Source: Pigoraptor vietnamica (lineage: Eukaryota > Opisthokonta > Filasterea). Taken from it: a stretch of DNA of 11,842 nucleotides. The stretch is from positions 1-11,842 of the forward strand of contig CALSCQ010000708.1 of the NCBI GenBank assembly GCA_943704525.1, read 5' to 3'. A program made the translations under genes and the position numbers. How positions within the stretch are numbered: the first letter of the stretch is position 1; each line of letters opens with the position of its first letter. Positions 1-11,842 of the stretch are shown piece by piece. The notes beneath the pieces are model-generated. The model was not told the DNA's origin and ran no database searches. It worked only from the letters and a program-made list of their open reading frames with translations.

Positions 1-21
1 CCCCTCGCATCTCTCCTGCAG

Positions 22-2509
22 CCTCATTCCCTACACGCTGCACCCGCTGATCATCAAGTCGGCCGTGAAGAACAAAAAGCACTTTGTCTCCACGAGCTAC
101 ATTTCCCCCGCCATGGCCGAGTTTGACCAGGCCGCCAAGGACGCCGACGTCACCATCCTCAACGAACTCGGCGTCGACCCCGGTGCGTGTGTGTGCGCGT
201 AACGTGCGCGTTGTGTGTTTGCATGCGTGTCGATGTGTGAAGTAGGCGGTTGTTCCGGCGGCCGTGCACGTGAGCGACGGTGTGCATGTGGGTTGTCGCT
301 GTCGCTGTGAACTCGAACTCAAGGGCAAGCGTTACTATAGGCATCGACCACCTCTATGCTGTCAAGACAATCGCCGAAGTGCACGAGGCCGGTGGCAAGG
401 TGAGATGCGAGAAAAAAGCACCACAAAAGTGCGCCTAAAATTTGTTACTGTCCGGTACTGTTTTACGGCATGCGAGCGTGCATATGAGTGAGCGGGCAGT
501 CTGCGCTGTACGCACGAGGTGCCATGCAGAGGTCGTATGCATTACGCGCGCGCATTGGTGGTTCTGATTGTGTGCGTGCGTGCACGCAGGTTCTCTCCTT
601 CCTCTCGTACTGCGGTGGCCTTCCTGCGCCAGAGGCGTCGAACAATCCCCTCGGCTACAAGTTTAGCTGGAGCCCACGTGGCGTGCTCTTGGCCGTTAAG
701 AACACGGGAAAGTTCAAGGAAAACGGGCAGGTATGTGTGTGTGTGCGTGCGTGTCGCATGTCGTGTCTGAGTAGGCGTATCTCTATGTAAAATGCGCGCG
801 TGGGTTGTGCCTGTATGTGTGTGCTGCCTTCAGTTGTGTGTATGCGGTGGTTCCTCCTTCTCACGCACACGTGCGCACGCGCTGTGGCAGGTGGTGACGA
901 TCGAGGGCAAGGACCTTCTTCGCAAGGGCGCCAAGCCCATCGACACATATCCCGCGTTTGCTGTCGAGGGATATCCCAACCGCGACAGCACGCCGTACGA
1001 GCAGCGGTACAATATTCCGGAGGCACACACCATCCTTCGCGGCACTCTGCGCTACAAGGTGTGCTGTGTACGCTCGGGTGCACCTGCGAGTGTTGAGTTT
1101 TCGCATTCGTCGGGTGTCTGTTCCTTGAGTGTGCTCTAAATGCGTTCGACTTCATGTGACTGTCTGCGTCATATGCAGCCTGCGTGCCGTACTCGTGTCC
1201 TAACAAATTCTTCCCCGCCGGCGCATTTCCGCAGGGTAACCCGGCGTTTGTCCAGGCACTCGCCGACCTTGGGTTCCTGAGCGACGAGCAGAAGGATTTC
1301 CTTGCAAAGGATGCCAAGCCCATCGCGTGGCGGCGCGTGCTGCAGACGCTTCTCGGCGCACCCAGCGACGACACGAGGTCGGTGGGCCTGTTGCACTCAA
1401 TGTTTATAGGCAGCTAAGATGGCTTGACCCGTCGATCGACGCGGGTGGGCCAGAGGGCAAAGCATTGTGCGACGTAATACGGGAGCTGGCACAGTCTATT
1501 GGTCACTTTGCCCTCTCTATTTCTTGCCGCGTGGAGTCGATGGACGCACGTGTGTTACTCATGCTGATATAAATTTACTTGTTGTCACAGCACGCTCACG
1601 AATGCGATCGTGGCGAAGGCGGGCCTTGCGGGTGCGGAGAAGGACCGCATCATCCGGGGCATGAAATGGTGCGTTACTGAAACGACCGGCCCATGCACAC
1701 ACGATTTGTTATCAGACACGCACGCACGCGCATGCACGCACACGCACACGCGCACACGGCGCACGCATGCACACATTCTTCGCACTTACAAGTACATGTG
1801 CTGTCGCAGGCTTGGCCTCTTCTCGGACGCCGAAGTCGAGCGCCGCGGGACGTACCTCGACACACTCTGCGCCACTCTGGAGAAGAAGCTTGCGTACGCA
1901 CCCGGCGAGCGCGACATGGTGTTGCTGCAGCACACGTTCGAGGTCGAGAACAAGGACGGATCGAAGGTGGGAAATTCGAAGCATCTCGCGCGCGAAAGCG
2001 TATTGTGTCATGACACTATCATCGCGAGTGGGAATATGTCAAGTGTTACATGTAGCCATTGTCCTGATGGTTTTGTTGCGCGTGCGTGCGTGCGTGGGCC
2101 GTGTGTCGCAGGAGACGCGCAAGTGCATTCTGCTCGAGTACGGCATCCCGCACGGGGACACTGCGATGGCGCGCACTGTGGGCATTCCCTGCGCCATCGG
2201 AGTGCAGCTCATTCTGGATGGTGCGGCGCGAGTTCTTGTGTTCGCGTTGATGTTTATTTCCCTGTTTATCGTTTAAGTTTGCGACTGTGCCGAGACATGC
2301 GTGAGCCATGTTACGCAGCTCGTTTCCCAGGCACATATTCCCACTTCAAATTTTCGCAATCGCGCTGATGCACCACGCACGCCGACTGCGCAGGCAAGAT
2401 CACGCGTCGCGGCGTCATTGCGCCCCTCACGCGTGACATTTACGAGCCCGTGCTCGAGCTCATCGAGAAGGAGAACATTGGTTGCATCGAGGAGACGCTG
2501 CGCGATTGA
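22..2509 (+). CDS. LYS9: Saccharopine dehydrogenase (glutamate-forming), LYS9 type, 5'-partial
   Basis: Exons: 22-182, 341-399, 590-730, 891-1058, 1235-1377, 1591-1668, 1810-1966, 2112-2220, 2394-2509; all eight introns are GT-AG and the phases agree. About 377 residues are visible; base 22 completes a codon begun in an exon left of the window. The N-terminal Rossmann segment (about 70 residues by comparison with the roughly 446-residue yeast enzyme) is missing. The family makes saccharopine in the second-to-last, and lysine in the last, step of the aminoadipate pathway; this enzyme condenses aminoadipate semialdehyde with glutamate to give saccharopine. Hallmarks seen: SLIPYTLHP at the start, [11 protein letters not shown] across the first junction, [10 protein letters not shown] in exon 3, then [35 protein letters not shown] and ERDMVLLQH. 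The match is to the fungal stand-alone enzyme. A lysine-ketoglutarate reductase fusion upstream, as in animals and plants, cannot be excluded because the 5' end is absent. Stop TGA is at 2507-2509. The next gene is convergent. Confidence 0.94.
1691..1771 (+). repeat. CA-rich low-complexity tract in LYS9 intron 1669-1809
   Basis: Imperfect CA/CG alternation (cacgcacgcgcatgcacgca and similar) fills most of this intron. On the transcribed strand it reads AC-rich, opposite to the UG-rich start of most other introns in the window. It generates spurious open frames rich in His, Thr, Ala and Arg. Confidence 0.75.
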
Positions 2510-2925
2510 GCGCCGCTGCCCTTCTTATGGGGCGCTGCCGACAACAGAATACACGTGTGACTGCAGTGCTAAACAATCCTTCCTTGTGCCGCGTTGCCGA
2601 CACACATTACACGTGCGGCTTGAGAGCCAAGCTCCCCCGCATTTTGCGTGTGGTTTTCCGTGTGGCAAGTGCGCAATGTGCCATCGATGTGCAAATTGGT
2701 GTGTGACGCTCAGTGCCATGGGAAGAAAACGCACACTTTAGTAGCGGTGGGCGAGCGGAAGCACCACGCGTCCGCCGCAGCCACATTTCATTCAAGCGCG
2801 CCCACTCATAGAAGCGACGCACACAAACGCCCGCACCATCAACCCTAGAAATCTCTTAAACGGCAGCACGATCAACAATATATACCCTCTCACACAGACA
2901 CGAATTAGAAAACACTCTCGCGCGC
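2510..2925. other. Intergenic region between convergent LYS9 and AOX
   Basis: The 416 bases between the two stop codons must hold both 3' untranslated regions and both polyadenylation sites. I see no canonical AATAAA on either strand in useful positions and no conserved protein. An AT-rich patch with tatata lies near 2879-2885. The short open frames here have no recognisable domain and are treated as noncoding. Confidence 0.7.
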
Positions 2926-4901
<1,976 letters not shown>

Positions 4902-4954
4902 GGTGCCGAGTAGTACCTTCCAGGTGAGTGAAAATACAGTCTGCCGGATGCCGG

Positions 4955-4961
4955 TTATATA
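4955..4961 (-). promoter_or_regulatory. Candidate TATA box of AOX
   Basis: The minus strand reads GGTATATAACCGG, with the TATATAA core 54 bases upstream of the AOX ATG. With typical 25-30 nt TATA-to-start spacing, transcription would begin near 4925-4932 and leave a 5' leader of roughly 25-30 nt. This supports the chosen ATG against longer in-frame options. Position and sequence are seen; function is inferred. Confidence 0.5.
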
Positions 4962-5063
4962 CCTTTCGAGTTGCGCCACCTTGCCGGACTGAGAAGCAAG
5001 CCCTGTGGTATGTGTACGACGAGTGCGAGGAGTGCAAGTGTGTAAGAGACACACTCCCACACT

Positions 5064-5154
5064 CTGTGTGTATGTGCCTGTGTGTGTGTGCGTGTGTGTG
5101 GCGTTGTGTGTGTGCCCGTGTGTGTGTTTGCGGCAGCGGTGTGTGTGGGTGCGG
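5064..5154. repeat. TG-rich low-complexity tract upstream of AOX
   Basis: Interrupted TG repeats on the plus strand (CA on the AOX sense strand), with short pure runs of 4-6 units broken by gcg, ccc and tttg. It lies about 160-250 bases upstream of the AOX ATG, between the TATA-like box and the inverted repeat. Confidence 0.85.
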
Positions 5155-5156
5155 CT

Positions 5157-5184
5157 TGACATCATTCGCGCTTGCGTGATGTCA
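5157..5184. promoter_or_regulatory. Inverted repeat TGACATCA / TGATGTCA upstream of AOX
   Basis: Perfect 8-base arms at 5157-5164 and 5177-5184 flank a 12-base spacer. Each arm is one base away from the cAMP-response/bZIP octamer TGACGTCA. About 250-280 bases upstream of the AOX ATG, it could be a paired bZIP-type binding site. The right arm extends to TGATGTCATC, which recurs upstream of TBCD. Confidence 0.35.
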
Positions 5185-5416
5185 TCTCACACCCGGGTTG
5201 GAGTCCGGACTATGAATGAGGTCACCTTTTCTCGCAACTCTCACTCGGCGAAATAGATGCGGCGGGACGGAAGCGGCGTGAGCAATCTAAAAAACCCGCT
5301 GCGAGACCGTTTTCAACCGCAGGCGAAAGGCTGCGAACAACGAGACAGTCGGCCGTCTGGCCGTGCTCAGTGCGGAAATCAGGACACAGCGCGCGGAAGG
5401 TTGTTCCATGGTCGCA

Positions 5417-5471
5417 GTTTCGCGTCGCGCTCTTTCACTAAAGTTTCGCAACTGTTTCGCCACTGTTTCAC
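5417..5471. promoter_or_regulatory. GTTTCGC heptamer cluster
   Basis: Three exact copies at 5417-5423, 5443-5449 and 5454-5460 are followed by a one-mismatch copy GTTTCAC at 5465-5471. The TTTCGC core resembles E2F-type half sites. The cluster is about 520-570 bases upstream of the AOX ATG and 90-140 bases downstream of the TBCD stop, so it could equally be 3' untranslated sequence of TBCD. Confidence 0.3.
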
Positions 5472-5560
5472 TATGTTTCTTACGTAGCGAATATGTTCAC
5501 GCATAACAGCCCGTTACAGGAGCAGCCCTTATCTCTACATTGACAGCGCCCACACACGGC

Positions 5561-11354
<5,794 letters not shown>

Positions 11355-11638
11355 GTCGCAGGATGGGCAATGTATCGCCCTCTTCACAGCCGAAGAGCGC
11401 GATGGCGTGGAAGTGAGACGTAGCAGTTGTTCTTTTGAGCACTTTGATACCCCAATCTACGTTAAACATGTGACGGGTGTGCGTGAGTGCGCGAGTGCAT
11501 AGCGCACAGCTGTGAAACTGCTGCGAAGTGGAGAACGCATACCAATCGATTTCCGATACGACGTAAAAAACATTACGAACGCCGGCGTCTGGACTCCAAG
11601 TGATCCGTTGATGATGTCATCAGAGAACGTAGTCTCCT
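11355..11638 (-). promoter_or_regulatory. TBCD upstream region
   Basis: This is non-repetitive sequence between the TBCD ATG and the CA microsatellite. An ATTGG (inverted CCAAT) lies at 11452-11456, about 100 bases upstream of the ATG. The odd palindrome TGATGTCATCA is at 11612-11622 and shares ten bases with the AOX upstream inverted repeat. No TATA box is evident. A 60-codon minus-strand open stretch near 11457-11636 has no recognised domain. Promoter function is inferred from position only. Confidence 0.4.
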
Positions 11639-11652
11639 CACACACACACACA

Positions 11653-11746
<94 letters not shown>

Positions 11747-11768
11747 CACACACACACACACACGCACG

Positions 11769-11834
<66 letters not shown>

Positions 11835-11842
11835 CACACGCA
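11639..11842. repeat. Long CA/GT microsatellite running off the window
   Basis: CA repeats fill the last 204 bases, with a pure run at 11655-11739 and later interruptions by G (cacgca, cagaca). The right end is not reached. It lies about 285 bases upstream of the TBCD ATG. Whether it is intergenic, in an untranslated exon or in an intron of a further gene cannot be told. Confidence 0.97.

Larger units (their letters stand above)
4902..5560. other. AOX upstream / TBCD downstream intergenic region
   Basis: These 659 bases separate the AOX start codon from the TBCD stop codon, both genes being read leftward. They should hold the AOX promoter and the TBCD 3' untranslated region. Contents I can point to: a TATA-like box, a TG-rich tract, an 8+8 inverted repeat and a cluster of GTTTCGC heptamers, each listed separately. 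A 76-codon plus-strand open frame at 5257-5487 has no recognisable domain or splice context. Confidence 0.7.

Noticed and set aside
2510-2925. A small gene or tRNA in the convergent spacer
   Set aside because: I saw no tRNA-like cloverleaf or box A/B pattern and no open frame with recognisable content. The space is accounted for by two 3' untranslated regions.
4902-5165. In-frame N-terminal extension of AOX
   Set aside because: The frame is open upstream but reads low-complexity His/Thr sequence, crosses the TATA-like box, and would hide the mitochondrial targeting peptide that starts at 4901.
5257-5487. Plus-strand ATG open frame of 76 codons between AOX and TBCD
   Set aside because: It shows no recognisable domain, no splice context and no promoter-like support. 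Its length is within chance expectation.
11639-11842. Telomeric or subtelomeric repeat at the right edge
   Set aside because: The unit is a simple CA dinucleotide with occasional G, matching the intronic microsatellites elsewhere rather than a telomere-type unit.

Overview
This is nuclear DNA from an intron-rich eukaryote, most likely a unicellular or fungal-grade organism. Three protein-coding genes, broken by 25 short GT-AG introns (about 87-289 nt), fill nearly the whole window. Splicing them at the sites given below yields continuous, strongly conserved proteins. I recognise no bacterial-type features, transposons, RNA genes or CRISPR arrays. The taxon cannot be fixed from the sequence. 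The gene content (fungal-type saccharopine dehydrogenase, alternative oxidase, and a TBCD close to the human type) would fit an early fungus or another unicellular relative of animals and fungi, but this is inference.

Layout: (1) 22-2509, plus strand: the C-terminal five-sixths of a saccharopine dehydrogenase (LYS9 type), nine exons in view, with its 5' end off the window. (2) 2510-2925: a short intergenic stretch between two convergent genes. (3) 2926-4901, minus strand: a complete mitochondrial alternative oxidase (AOX), five exons, with a candidate TATA box at 4955-4961. (4) 4902-5560: the AOX upstream region, with a TG-rich tract, an inverted repeat and a GTTTCGC cluster. (5) 5561-11354, minus strand: a complete tubulin-specific chaperone D (TBCD), 14 exons, about 1235 residues. 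(6) 11355-11842: the TBCD upstream region, ending in a long CA microsatellite that runs off the window.

The three genes act in unrelated places: lysine synthesis by the aminoadipate route, cyanide-resistant respiration in mitochondria, and tubulin folding in the cytoplasm. There is no sign of a functional cluster. The unusual aspect is the introns. Fourteen of 25 donors read GTGCGT rather than GTRAGT, many introns run straight from the donor into UG-rich sequence, and large CA/GT microsatellites sit inside introns, one of them forming the splice donor itself. I did not find an undescribed biological system. The findings concern splice-site usage, intronic repeats, shared upstream motifs and a few protein details.
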